A DNA stretch of 64,000 nt from Halobaculum magnesiiphilum. Lineage in GTDB: Archaea > Halobacteriota > Halobacteria > Halobacteriales > Haloferacaceae. The notes beneath the pieces are model-generated. The model saw nothing but the letters and a program-made list of their open reading frames with translations. It did no database searches and was not told the origin of the DNA. The stretch covers positions 248,001 to 312,000 of the forward strand of contig NZ_CP081960.1 in the NCBI RefSeq assembly GCF_019823105.1, given 5' to 3'. The translations under genes and the position numbers were made by a program. Each line of letters opens with the position of its first letter. Position 1 is the first letter of the stretch. Positions 35,449 to 46,603 of the stretch are shown one piece after another.

Positions 35449-37569
35449 CTACTCGCGCTCGGGCTGCTCGGTCCCCGGAACGCCGCCACCGCTGGATAGG
35501 CCGAGGGTACGCGTGAGGACGCCGACCGGGTCGGGACGACCGGCGAACGACTGCAGCACGTACATCGCGATCACCAACAGCACCGCGGCGGTCTGGACGA
35601 CCCGCGAGGGGTACACCATCGCGAGCACGCCGGCGACGAAGAACGAGATGCGCGAGGTGATCGTCACCACGTCGCCGAAGACGAACCGGTAGTTGATCCC
35701 GTGGATCATCGCGATCGCGCCGAACAGCGCGAACCCGCCGGAGGTCAGCGACAGCTGGTTGAACTCCGCCGAGACGACCTCGGGGTGGTAGACGAACGTG
35801 AACGGGAGGATGAACAGCGGCGCCGAGAGCTTGATCGCCTCCCAGCAGCTCCGCCAGAAGTTCGCGCCCGCGATCCCGCAGGCGACCGCCACGCACGTCG
35901 CGATGGGCGGCGTCAGCCCCGCGAGGATGGCCGCGTAGAACACGAAGAAGTGTCCCGCGAACTCGGGGAGGAAGAACTGGCTGATGAGCGTCGGGGCCAC
36001 CAGCAGCGCGACGATGGTGTACGACGCCGTCGTCGGCATCCCCAGCCCGAGGATGATGCAGATGATCATCGAGAGGATGGCCGCGATCAGCAGGACGCCG
36101 CCAGACAGGTCGAGCAGCGTCAGCGAGATGGCCGTCGGCACACCCGTCGCGGTGAGGATGTCGACGACGCCGTTGATGGCCGCGAGGATGATCGTCACCG
36201 GGGCGAGCACGACAACCCCCTCGCGGGCGCCGTCGAGCGTCTCCCAGCTCGTCCGCTTGAGCGACTCGACCACCGTCTCGTCGGCGTCGCCGACGGCCGA
36301 GTGGATCACCGGGAACAGCATGCCGGTGAGCAGCATCGCGCCGGTCGTCCACAGCGCCGCGGTGCCGACGGTCACCTGCTCGACGCCGAGCTTGTAGATG
36401 AGCACCGCCAGCGGGATGCCGTACTTCAGGCTCTCGGAGGCGAACTCCGAGCGCGGCATCTTGTCGTTCAGGAGCGTCGATGGGTCGGTGTCGTCGAGCT
36501 GTGGGGCCGCGACGTAGTGGACCGCCACGAAGATTGTCAGCGACAGGATAACCGCGGGGATGATCCCCGCGATGATCACGTCGACGTAGGTGACGCCGGT
36601 GATGAGCGACGCCATGATGAACGCACCCGCGCCCATGACCGGCGGGAGCACCTGCCCCGCCGTGGAGGCGACCGCCTCGATGGCGCCCGCGGTCTCGGGC
36701 TTGACGCCGTTGCGCTTCATCAGCGGAATGGTGAACGAGCCGGTCATGCCCGCGTTCGCGGTCTGACTCCCGTTCACCGAGCCGATCACCGCACTGGAGA
36801 GCACCGCCGTCTGGGCGATGCCCGAGTCGATGTACTTCGCCGAGCGAAACGCCAGCCGCATGATCAGGTCGAAGGCGCCGTACGCCTTCAGGAAGCCAGC
36901 ATACAGTAGGAACAGCGCGATCCACGCGGCGACCAGCTGCGTCAGGAAGCCGAAGAAGCCGTCGATGCTGACGACGACCGTCCGGAGGATGCGCTCGACG
37001 CCGAGCCCGCCGTGCTGGAGCGGTCCCGGCGCGTACATCCCGAAGTAGCCGTAGCCGAACCCGAGCAGTACGACGGCGACGAACGTGCCGCCGAAGGACC
37101 GCCACGTCAGGTACACCATCACGACCGAGAAGACGGCCGCCATCACGTACTCGTGCGGCAGCGCGCGTCCGGCGCGTTCGACGTACAACGCCTGGAAGTT
37201 CACGGACATGTAGACCGTGGTCGCGATCACGTCGATCGCCGACAGCGACAGTAACGCCGCGTCGACCCTGTTACCGGGACCGTAGGCGCTCTTGAGGTCG
37301 GCGAGGAGGTGTCCGTTGCCGTCCCCGTCGGACAACGCCATCAGCTCGGTGACGATGTACAGGATCAGGATGCCGCCGAGGAAGGCGACGCCGAACTGCG
37401 CGCGTGGCATCGGGTAGAACCGGGTGTACAGCATCACACCCGCCCAGAACACCACGGACAGGGCGATGAGCACGTTCCGCAGCGAGACCAGCTCGGCGTC
37501 CCACGGCTGTGCACGGTCGAAGCTCACGTCGCCTGTTCCCGCCCTCGCGCCCGCTTCCGCGTCACTCAT
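35449..37569 (-). CDS. TRAP transporter permease, fused DctQM-type (TAXI subfamily)
   Basis: 706 residues with about 17-20 hydrophobic segments. The N-terminal ~200 residues form the small DctQ-like part. The large DctM-like part follows, with SAVIGSVNGSQTANAGMTGSFTIPLMKRNGVKPETAGAIEAVASTAGQVLPPVMGAGAFIMA, the classic signature of TAXI-type fused permeases, and a second repeat ILGLGMPTTASYTIVALLVAPTL. It imports a carboxylate-like or other solute with sodium or proton gradient, using the binding protein encoded just upstream. An extra TATA box in the 125-base gap suggests it can be transcribed separately. Confidence 0.92.
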   Translation of the reverse strand: MSDAEAGARAGTGDVSFDRAQPWDAELVSLRNVLIALSVVFWAGVMLYTRFYPMPRAQFGVAFLGGILILYIVTELMALSDGDGNGHLLADLKSAYGPGNRVDAALLSLSAIDVIATTVYMSVNFQALYVERAGRALPHEYVMAAVFSVVMVYLTWRSFGGTFVAVVLLGFGYGYFGMYAPGPLQHGGLGVERILRTVVVSIDGFFGFLTQLVAAWIALFLLYAGFLKAYGAFDLIMRLAFRSAKYIDSGIAQTAVLSSAVIGSVNGSQTANAGMTGSFTIPLMKRNGVKPETAGAIEAVASTAGQVLPPVMGAGAFIMASLITGVTYVDVIIAGIIPAVILSLTIFVAVHYVAAPQLDDTDPSTLLNDKMPRSEFASESLKYGIPLAVLIYKLGVEQVTVGTAALWTTGAMLLTGMLFPVIHSAVGDADETVVESLKRTSWETLDGAREGVVVLAPVTIILAAINGVVDILTATGVPTAISLTLLDLSGGVLLIAAILSMIICIILGLGMPTTASYTIVALLVAPTLISQFFLPEFAGHFFVFYAAILAGLTPPIATCVAVACGIAGANFWRSCWEAIKLSAPLFILPFTFVYHPEVVSAEFNQLSLTSGGFALFGAIAMIHGINYRFVFGDVVTITSRISFFVAGVLAMVYPSRVVQTAAVLLVIAMYVLQSFAGRPDPVGVLTRTLGLSSGGGVPGTEQPERE

Positions 37570-37657
37570 GAGTTATCACGCTCGATACCCGGAGTCCATC
37601 TGCCACCCGCTGTTGGATAGTTGCACACATTGAATCGTATGATCGTGATGATCGTAC

Positions 37658-37685
37658 CTATAAATTGTCGCCCGATCGGGGGCGA
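37658..37685 (-). promoter_or_regulatory. Hairpin then TATA box between TAXI genes
   Basis: On the minus strand a short stem (TCGCCC with GGGCGA) follows the stop of the binding-protein gene by about ten bases. It is followed at once by AATTTATAGG, a good archaeal TATA box about 90 bases before the permease start. Together they look like partial termination plus an internal promoter that separates expression of binding protein and permease. Confidence 0.45.
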
Positions 37686-37694
37686 TAGTTGGTT

Positions 37695-38828
37695 CTATTC
37701 GTTCTCGCCGTCGGTCCAGCTGTCGTCCCAGACGTCGTTCGCCTGGAAGAAGTCAGCGACACCGGCGTGAACCGGGAGGTCCTCGAGGACGGCGGTCGTC
37801 ATCGTCTCGGGGTCGGAGTGGTCGAGCGTGGTCGGGTCGGCCTCGCGGATGGCCTCCCAGTGTTCGCTGGCGAGACGCGCGACCTCCTCGGTCGCGCCCG
37901 CGGGCACGTCCGGACCGAACGCCCACTGGCCTGCGAGGACCCACGCCGTGGTGGTGTCGGCGATGCCGGTAACGTCCTGCTCCCACCCGTACGGCTCGAG
38001 GCCCTCCTTCTTGATCGCGCCGCCGACGTTGTCGATCGCCGACGTGAAGTTGTCGTCGACCTCGATGACGTTCAGCCCGCCGCCCGAGCGCACGTCGACC
38101 TCCTGCACCCAGCTGGAGAGGGCGACGCCGTTGGCGCCGTAGATACACATCGCGTCAACGCGACCCTCCTCGACGGCGCCGGCGATGTCGCTGGTGCCGA
38201 CGTTGAGGATGTCGTTCGGCTCCCACAAGCCGGCCTCGCGGATGACTTCCTCGGTCAGCAGCCGCGTCCCGAAGCCGGGCTGGATCGGATAGATCGTGTA
38301 CCCGCCCTCCGCGAGGTCGGCCGTCGAGGTGATCCCCGACTCCTCGGTCGCGACCCAGTAGATCTCCAGGTTCGTGAACACGTATCCCTGGTGCGGGAGG
38401 CTGTCGACGGGCGCGTCCGCGAACGGCCCCTCCTCGTTCAGCGCCTTCGAGAGGGAGTTGTTGTCGACACCCATCGAGTTGATGTTGTCGCTGTCGTACT
38501 CGTAGAGGTTCGCCGTCCAGCCGTCGGTCACCTGAACGGAGATGTCCAGGATGTCGCTGTGCTGGCTCGCCGCGCGTGCCAGCGCCTGTCCGGCCTGCTG
38601 GGTCGAACTCCCGGTGGAGGTCCCCGCGATCGTCAGCTGGTAGCTCTCGGACCCGCCGTCGCCGCCGGACCCACCGTCACCGCCGCCATCGCCGCCGCCG
38701 TTTCCGCCGTCGCCACCATCGCCGCCGTCACCGCCGTTTCCGCCGCCGGTACACCCGGCGAGCGTGATTACGCCCATTGTTCCTGCGCCTGCCAGCACGT
38801 CACGCCTGTTTATGTCGTCACCAGACAT
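37695..38828 (-). CDS. TAXI-family TRAP substrate-binding lipoprotein
   Basis: 377 residues. A Tat signal with NRRDVLAGAGTMGVITLAGC gives a lipid-anchored protein on the outer membrane face. A Gly/Asp repeat linker of ~30 residues (GGDGG units) follows. The TAXI-binding fold includes LTIAGTSTGSSTQQAGQALARAASQ, the SMGVDNNS-type segment, AEGGYTIYPIQPGFGTRLLTEEVI and DAMCIYGANGVALSSWVQEV. It captures the substrate and delivers it to the fused permease encoded downstream. TAXI systems often move glutamate or other carboxylates, but the ligand here is unknown. Confidence 0.92.
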   Translation of the reverse strand: MSGDDINRRDVLAGAGTMGVITLAGCTGGGNGGDGGDGGDGGNGGGDGGGDGGSGGDGGSESYQLTIAGTSTGSSTQQAGQALARAASQHSDILDISVQVTDGWTANLYEYDSDNINSMGVDNNSLSKALNEEGPFADAPVDSLPHQGYVFTNLEIYWVATEESGITSTADLAEGGYTIYPIQPGFGTRLLTEEVIREAGLWEPNDILNVGTSDIAGAVEEGRVDAMCIYGANGVALSSWVQEVDVRSGGGLNVIEVDDNFTSAIDNVGGAIKKEGLEPYGWEQDVTGIADTTTAWVLAGQWAFGPDVPAGATEEVARLASEHWEAIREADPTTLDHSDPETMTTAVLEDLPVHAGVADFFQANDVWDDSWTDGENE

Positions 38829-38917
38829 GGCTATCTCTTAACGTACAGCATTGTTAACCATGGTGGTTAGGGCAGGGTTGTCAAATATAGGCATACGATG
38901 ATGATAGATATTGAAAC

Positions 38918-38952
38918 ACATGATCGGAACGGTACATACTAATCGATCATGT
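38918..38952. promoter_or_regulatory. Inverted repeat upstream of the TAXI-binding-protein gene
   Basis: ACATGATCG (38918-38926) is the perfect reverse complement of CGATCATGT (38944-38952), separated by 17 bases. It is about 90 bases before the binding-protein start in an A/T-rich stretch, a fitting place for an operator controlling the TAXI genes. The regulator is not identified. Confidence 0.5.
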
Positions 38953-39041
38953 CTTTTTTCAGTTGGCGACCTCTCACCCCTACAGTCTTGCAGTGTTCAA
39001 TAAATACAGGGAGAGGATCCGAGGAATCGAACCGGGCTTCG

Positions 39042-39482
39042 TTAGCGGTCGCCTGCGACGATCACCGGACGCTCGCCGTCGATGATGATACGCTGTGTGA
39101 CGCTCCCGAACAGTGCCTTCCCCGCAGGACTCCGCTTGCGGGCGGCCAGGAGGATGGCGTCGGCGTCCCGTTCCTCGGCCTCCGCGAGGACCTCCTCGGC
39201 GGCATCGCCGGTCCGTTCGGTCACCTCGACGGGAACGCCGAGGTCGTCGACCGCGTCCCGTACCGTCGTGACGGTCTCGGGAAGCCCCTGCAGCTCGCCG
39301 ATCTCGTCGTTGATCGACTCGATCACCGACCGGCCGGCCTCGTCGGCAGGCGCGTCGACGGTCTCGTGGACGTGGACGACCGTCACTCGAAGGTCATCGC
39401 GTCCCGGGAGCGACCGGAGCGTCTCGATCTGGTCGGCCGTTCGGTCCTCGTCGTCGTCGACCGCGAGCAGAACGTGGTACAT
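39042..39482 (-). CDS. Universal stress protein, single UspA domain
   Basis: 146 residues. The start is MYHVLLAVDDDEDRTADQIETLRSL and the C-terminal loop is ADAILLAARKRSPAGKALFGSVTQRIIIDGERPVIVAGDR. The G-x-G-x9-G(S/T) ATP signature is only partly kept (RKRSPAGKALFGS), so nucleotide binding is uncertain. UspA genes often sit beside TRAP or MFS transporters in haloarchaea and may modulate them; here it lies between the TAXI genes and the MFS gene, all on the minus strand. Confidence 0.85.
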   Translation of the reverse strand: MYHVLLAVDDDEDRTADQIETLRSLPGRDDLRVTVVHVHETVDAPADEAGRSVIESINDEIGELQGLPETVTTVRDAVDDLGVPVEVTERTGDAAEEVLAEAEERDADAILLAARKRSPAGKALFGSVTQRIIIDGERPVIVAGDR

Positions 39483-39597
39483 GCGAGCGGCAGTTGCGCG
39501 GCGTCCGGTATATAATTTCGTCGCCGGCGACGGTGGTTCGTCGGCGACGGCGTCCCGACGCCACCCGACCAGTCGTGGCTTCGAGTCGAAGACAGCG

Positions 39598-40791
39598 TCA
39601 GTCGGCCGCCGCGGCCACGGTGTCGGCCGGCGGCTCCGCGACGATCACCCTGACGACGAACACTGCACCAACCGTGACGACGGCCGCAAGCATGAGCCAC
39701 CCCGCGCGGTAGCCGTACGTGTCCGCGAGGTAGCCGAACGCCGGCGGGGCGAACAACGCCCCGCTGGTGAGCGCGAGCTGGCCTCCGCCGGTGGCGCCGC
39801 CCATCTCCTCGGCTGAGACGACCGTCGCCATACAGGAGTAGTACACGCCGGTGAACCCCAGCAGGAAGAACCCGAGCGCGACGAACGCGACCGTGGTGGG
39901 TGTCCGGCCGGCGACGACCGCAACCGCCACGAGCGAGACCGCGCTCGCGATCGCCTGTGCGAGGAGGATCCCGCCGATCCGGCGCGTCGGGTCGCCGGGC
40001 AGGGCGTCACTGAGCCACCCGGTGAGGACGCGTCCGACGCTCCCCGAGACCTGGACCGCCGCCAGCACGACCCCGCCGAACGCGATGGACGCCCCGACGG
40101 AGTCGGTGACGTGGATCACGGTGTATCCGGTCGTCGTGAACAGCGCCGCGCCGAGACAGAACCCGGCGGCGGTCAACGCCCGGTACGGAGGGTTCGCGCC
40201 GAGCTTTCGGAAGTCCGGGTAGCTCGCCTCGCCGCCGGGCTCGGTGCCGCGGTAGACGAGCCAGAACAGGACCGCGACGACCGCACCCGTCCCGGCGGCG
40301 ACGTAGAAGCCCGCTTCCCAGTAGAGGACGCCCGCGATGCCGGTCACGAGCAGCGCGCTCGCGCCGCTGCCGGCGGTGACGCCGACCTGTTTCACGCCCA
40401 TGACGACGTTCTGTCGTCCGGGCGGCGTGTTGTCGAAGACGGCCTTGTTCGTCCCCGGCATCGCGGTCCCGTACAGCGATCCGAGGAGGAACGCGCTCGC
40501 GAGCAACGCCGGGAACGACCACGCCTGCGTGACGAGGAACGCGCCCGTCGAGACGCCGATCAGGCCGACGGTGAGCATGCGTCGTTCCCCAAAGCGGTCG
40601 GTGAGCGCCCCGAGCGGAAGCAGGAACACCGCGTACCCGAGCGTCAGCGACGTGACCACGAGCCCGACCGCGGCGCCTGAGAGGTCGAACTCCGCGCGGA
40701 AGAACGGCGTGGCGGCGAAGATCGCGTAGTAACAGACGCTCGCGGCGACCTGCCAGGAGAGAATCAGCGAGACGATCCGATAGAGTCCCAT
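39598..40791 (-). CDS. MFS transporter, 12 membrane segments
   Basis: 397 residues from ATG 40791. Twelve hydrophobic segments; typical MFS motifs [23 protein letters not shown] between helices 2 and 3 and [18 protein letters not shown] between helices 8 and 9. [23 protein letters not shown] resembles members of the oxalate/formate or nitrate antiporter type. Substrate unknown. The longer reading to 41361 overlaps the divergent malic enzyme promoter and gene and is rejected. It is followed by the single-domain UspA gene. Confidence 0.87.
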   Translation of the reverse strand: MGLYRIVSLILSWQVAASVCYYAIFAATPFFRAEFDLSGAAVGLVVTSLTLGYAVFLLPLGALTDRFGERRMLTVGLIGVSTGAFLVTQAWSFPALLASAFLLGSLYGTAMPGTNKAVFDNTPPGRQNVVMGVKQVGVTAGSGASALLVTGIAGVLYWEAGFYVAAGTGAVVAVLFWLVYRGTEPGGEASYPDFRKLGANPPYRALTAAGFCLGAALFTTTGYTVIHVTDSVGASIAFGGVVLAAVQVSGSVGRVLTGWLSDALPGDPTRRIGGILLAQAIASAVSLVAVAVVAGRTPTTVAFVALGFFLLGFTGVYYSCMATVVSAEEMGGATGGGQLALTSGALFAPPAFGYLADTYGYRAGWLMLAAVVTVGAVFVVRVIVAEPPADTVAAAAD

Positions 40792-40954
40792 TCGCCAGAC
40801 GGTGCTCGGTCGGCCGGCTAAAGCCCTCGGGTAGCGGCCGGTTCGGCGATCGCCCAGTTCACTGATCGACCGGTTCGCCGATCGCTCGATCCGTCGCCGC
40901 GGCGTCGGAGTGTCGGAGCGAAAGAGACTCGGGTGACCCATCGAGTCGTGACCC

Positions 40955-43216
<2,262 letters not shown>

Positions 43217-43479
43217 CGAGCGACCGACTGGTGACGGGCCTTCAGCGACCGTTCGCCCGTCGCGACTGACGCCCGGTGTCGATTCGGACGGGTCGACCCT
43301 GACGGACACGCCGGACGGTCCTGCCCGACCGATATCGACGTTCATGCACCCTCAGTTCAAATATGGCGTCGTTCTTTCCGGAATCGAGTGCGTGTTCGGA
43401 TGAACGCCCGAGGTCGTCGTCGCAAACGGGACGAACCAAACGTATTTGAACGACGGCGGTGAGAGTGAGATAGACGCAG

Positions 43480-43998
43480 ATGGACCTGACCAGCAGCCAG
43501 CGGGAGATCCTGAACACCCTCGTCAACGGGTACGAGGAGACGGAGTCCCCGATGCCGGCCACCGAGATCGCCGAGGTGTGCGACCGGCACGTGGGGACGA
43601 TCCGGAACCTGATGCAGATGATGAAGTCGCTCGGGTTGGTCGAGGGCGTCCCGGGATCGGAGGGCGGGTACGTGCCGACCGACGCCGCCTTCGAGGCGCT
43701 GGACCGCGATCCGGTCGACGGCGGCGAGGGCGAGACCCTGGGCCTTGCCCACGACTACGACCGGGTCGACGTGGCCGTCGAGTCGATCGACTTCACCAAC
43801 GTCCACCACCCGGAGAAGTGCCGCGCGACCGTGACGTTCCGGGAGTCCGTCACGCGGTTCAGCGTCGGCGACCCGGTGATCGTCGGGCCGACGCCGAACT
43901 CGGGGCTCGTGATCACGGGACAGGTCGAGGCGACCGACGAGGGACGCAACGTTCTCCATCTGGACGTGAAGCGGATGGAAGCGCCGCTGGAGCCATAA
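43480..43998 (+). CDS. Winged-helix regulator, Rrf2-like, 172 aa
   Basis: The HTH is at about residues 5-65 (SQREILNTLVNGYEETESPMPATEIAEVCDRHVGTIRNLMQMMKSLGLVEGVPGSEGGYVPT), close to Rrf2-type winged helices. The C-terminal ~95 residues form a beta-rich ligand-binding domain (FTNVHHPEKCRATVTFRESVTRFSVGDPVIVGPTPNSGLVITGQVE). The lone cysteines (Cys29, Cys114) are not a classic FeS cluster. It lies downstream of malic enzyme on the same strand with a 263-base gap and an A/T-rich TATA candidate (CGTATTTGAA, near 43441), so it is probably separately expressed. Confidence 0.8.
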   Translation: MDLTSSQREILNTLVNGYEETESPMPATEIAEVCDRHVGTIRNLMQMMKSLGLVEGVPGSEGGYVPTDAAFEALDRDPVDGGEGETLGLAHDYDRVDVAVESIDFTNVHHPEKCRATVTFRESVTRFSVGDPVIVGPTPNSGLVITGQVEATDEGRNVLHLDVKRMEAPLEP

Positions 43999-44073
43999 GG
44001 GCGGCCGCGCGCTGAGGAGCGCGTCCGCGCCGCGAGTCGGACCCCCCGATTCTACAGGCGGGGCAGGCCGAGT

Positions 44074-44096
44074 GCCTCGGGGCTTGACCCCGAGGC
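44074..44096. repeat. Nine-base perfect hairpin between convergent genes, IS-end-like or terminator
   Basis: GCCTCGGGG and CCCCGAGGC form a perfect stem with a five-base loop. It lies four bases past the stop of the NAD synthetase gene (minus) and downstream of the HTH gene stop (plus). The stem and flanking sequence recall terminal hairpins of haloarchaeal IS200/IS605 elements. It may end transcription from both sides. Confidence 0.5.
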
Positions 44097-44099
44097 GGT

Positions 44100-45857
44100 T
44101 CACGGGTCCGCAGTCGACGAGTCGAACGCCAACTCGAGTTCGTGAAAGTAGCATCGAACGTCGCGGGGGTCAGTTCGACCGCCCGTCGTCGGCGGTCGCG
44201 ACCGCGTCCGCTCGGACGCGACGTGCGTGGCGGCACACCGCCGGACGAGTTCCCGGTCAGCGTCGACCGCGTCGGCGGTCCGCTCGATCCCGAGGTCGCG
44301 GTCGACGAGGCGGACGAGGATCGCATCGACCAGTTCGGGGGACGCACCGCCGATAGTCTCTCGAGTGTCGTCCGGACGGACCGCGTCCGACCGACAGCGG
44401 TCACGCCGGTCCGCGTACGCGAACGAGCACCCGAGCTGGCGCCCGACCGCGTCCAGCTCGCTCGCGTACGTGGCGCCCACCGGCCGGAGGTCCGCGGCCG
44501 CGTCGCCGTACCGCGTCGTCCGCCCGAGGAGGGTGTCGGTCCGGTTGGTCGTACCCACGACGAGCCGGTCGTCCACGTTGGCGACGTAGTACCGGCAGGC
44601 CGTCCGGACCCGTGAGACGAACTCGCCGAGGTCGGTCGCACCCGCGTGCTCGGTGACTCGCGACGGAAGCGCCGACTCGAGTTCCGTGACGAGCGGCCTG
44701 ATCGTCACCCGGTCGTCGGAGATCCCGAGGTCGTCGGCGATCGACTCGGGGGACGGGGCATCGCGTCCGGCCGCCTTGTGACACGGGAGGTGGAGCCCGC
44801 GGACCCGGTCGGCCCCGAGCGCCTCGACGGCGATCGCGGCGGCGACGCTCGATTCCCGGCCTGTCCCCAGATCGACGACGACGCCCTCGGCGTCGGCGGC
44901 CTCGACGCGGGACCGAACGAGTTCGCTGGCACGCTCGACGATCGAGGCCGCCAGACGGGAGCCGCCGTGGACCGCGCGATCCGCGTCCGAGTCGGCGTCC
45001 GGTTCGGTCGCCGCGTCCGGGACGGTCCGGGACGGCGCCGGCGGCCGCGACCGCTTGTGGGCGTTTCGTTCGACCCGGTCGACGATCCGGTTGACGGTAT
45101 CGCCGTCGACGCCCGTCGACTCGTCGATCGCCGTCGCGGGGTCGTGCGGCGACGTGTCGACGAGCGCTCCCAGGACGGTATCGAGCGTCGCATAGGAGGC
45201 GCCGAGCTCTGACTCGTCGGTCTGTCCTCGCCAGAAGCCTGCCGTCGGCGGCCGGGAGACGATCTCCGGCGGCACGTCGAGGTGTGTCGCGAGCGCCCGC
45301 ACCGCCGTCTTGTCGTACTCGCCGAGGGGGTGCAGGTCTGCGGCGCCGTCTCCGTACTTGGTGAAATAGCCGAGCAGCCGCTCGGTCCGGTTGCTCGTCC
45401 CGACGACGACGCCGTCGGACGCGTCGGCGACGAGGTGGGCACACGCCATCCGGAGGCGTGCCGAGAGGTTCCCGGCGGCGACGGCGTCGCCATCAGCCGC
45501 GATCCGGGGGGCGACGTATCGCTTGAACACGTCGAGGGCGGGCTCGAGCGGCACGGTCGCGTGATCCACGCCGAGCGAGTCGGCGTACGACCTGGCGTCG
45601 CGAACGTGTCGCTCGTCCGTTGTGTCCGTCGGCATGATCAGCGCCGTCACCGCGTCGGCGCCGAGCGCATCGACCGCGAGCGCGGCCGTGGTGGCCGAGT
45701 CGACGCCGCCGGAGAGACAGACGACGCCGTGCGACGCGTCGACCGCTTCGGCCGTCTCCCGGATCAGCTTCGTCGACCGGGAGCGAAGCAGCGCGGGGTC
45801 GCCGGTCCTTGGGCTTCCGTCGGTCGGTCCGGCCGTCTCGGAGCATCCGGCCGCCAC
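44100..45857 (-). CDS. nadE: Tandem NAD synthetase, first half active, second half degenerate
   Basis: 585 residues made of two NadE-like halves. The first (about 22-275) has the ATP-pyrophosphatase P-loop SGGVDSATT (49-57), VVGTSNRTERLLGYFTKYGDGAADLHPLGEYDKTAVRAL, and AGFWRGQTDESELG. It should convert deamido-NAD to NAD with ammonia. The second half (about 300-560) aligns over the same regions (VVVGTTNRTDTLLGRTTRYGDAAADLRPVG), but the P-loop is replaced by LGTGRESSV at 330-338 and the GQTDE block is missing. It cannot bind ATP in the normal way. NadE normally works as a dimer, so the fusion may form an intramolecular pseudo-dimer. No glutaminase domain is attached. Confidence 0.88.
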   Translation of the reverse strand: MAAGCSETAGPTDGSPRTGDPALLRSRSTKLIRETAEAVDASHGVVCLSGGVDSATTAALAVDALGADAVTALIMPTDTTDERHVRDARSYADSLGVDHATVPLEPALDVFKRYVAPRIAADGDAVAAGNLSARLRMACAHLVADASDGVVVGTSNRTERLLGYFTKYGDGAADLHPLGEYDKTAVRALATHLDVPPEIVSRPPTAGFWRGQTDESELGASYATLDTVLGALVDTSPHDPATAIDESTGVDGDTVNRIVDRVERNAHKRSRPPAPSRTVPDAATEPDADSDADRAVHGGSRLAASIVERASELVRSRVEAADAEGVVVDLGTGRESSVAAAIAVEALGADRVRGLHLPCHKAAGRDAPSPESIADDLGISDDRVTIRPLVTELESALPSRVTEHAGATDLGEFVSRVRTACRYYVANVDDRLVVGTTNRTDTLLGRTTRYGDAAADLRPVGATYASELDAVGRQLGCSFAYADRRDRCRSDAVRPDDTRETIGGASPELVDAILVRLVDRDLGIERTADAVDADRELVRRCAATHVASERTRSRPPTTGGRTDPRDVRCYFHELELAFDSSTADP

Positions 45858-45859
45858 GG

Positions 45860-46084
45860 TCAGTCACCTCCCGGCCCGTCTTCGCCCCCGAGGTCGAGGG
45901 CTGTCGCGTCCGTCGCCGGCGCTGGCGCTGGGAGGTCGTACGCGACGCTCGACTGGATCCACGCGTTCACCCGGTCGCGATCGTACACGATCACGCCGCC
46001 GTCGCCGAGCGAGAGGCGTCCGTATCTGTGTGTCACGGACGGATCCGTCGGCGCGTCGCCCTCGGCGCGCGGGTCCGTGGTCAT
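45860..46084 (-). CDS. Small haloarchaeal protein, DUF7331-type, 74 aa
   Basis: The conserved core is SVTHRYGRLSLGDGGVIVYDRDRVNAWIQSSVAYDL, which matches a small haloarchaeal family of unknown function. The N-terminal ~18 and C-terminal ~20 residues are low-complexity. It lies two bases before the tandem NadE gene on the same strand, so it is probably co-transcribed with it. No catalytic motif is visible. Confidence 0.75.
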   Translation of the reverse strand: MTTDPRAEGDAPTDPSVTHRYGRLSLGDGGVIVYDRDRVNAWIQSSVAYDLPAPAPATDATALDLGGEDGPGGD

Positions 46085-46603
46085 GACGATCCTCCCACGG
46101 TCGCCGTCACAGTGCGGACCGGACGAACGTGGCTGTCGGAACCGTTCTGCGGCGCTGTCACATTAGATCTGTACACTCCACGGAGATTTTCCGATACAGC
46201 TAATTGGTTGTTGCAGGATTTGGGATTTAGTCTGGAGGTGCGTCCACTCATCGTAGTGAGAACACCGATATCGATCGTAAAAGTATTTTCGGACAGTAGA
46301 ATAATATCCCACGATTTCAGCTAGTGTACTAGAACACGAAGTCGACAGTGTGTGGACAGTCACTAGATTTGTCAGTGTATATGTTCCGATCCAAAGAGAA
46401 AGCGACGCACGTGTACATCCGGTCCGGACCGGTCGCCGCAGTTCTCGCGTGGGACTCGTCCCGGCGAGAGGATCGTACGTCGCCGGTGCCGTTTGCGGTC
46501 CGCTCGGGGTAGCCGGATCGTACCCCCTTACGTACGGCGGATTCGTCCAGTTCGGGAGGGCCCGTTCCGGCGCATGATACTAGCAGGATAACACTTAGTA
46601 CCC
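46085..46603. other. 519-base gene-free region upstream of the AAA/beta-propeller operon
   Basis: There is no credible gene (a 66-codon minus frame lacks homology). The middle (about 46180-46330) is markedly A/T-rich. Sequence near 46575-46600 could carry the promoter of the operon beginning at 46604. The DUF7331 gene diverges to the left. Confidence 0.55.

Noticed and set aside
38650-38760. Repeat of CCGCCGTC-type units
   Set aside because: It encodes the Gly/Asp linker of the TAXI lipoprotein, a common feature of haloarchaeal lipoproteins.
46163-46363. 66-codon minus-strand frame in the A/T-rich intergenic region
   Set aside because: No recognisable protein pattern and codon use unlike other genes; it is explained by A/T-rich non-coding sequence.
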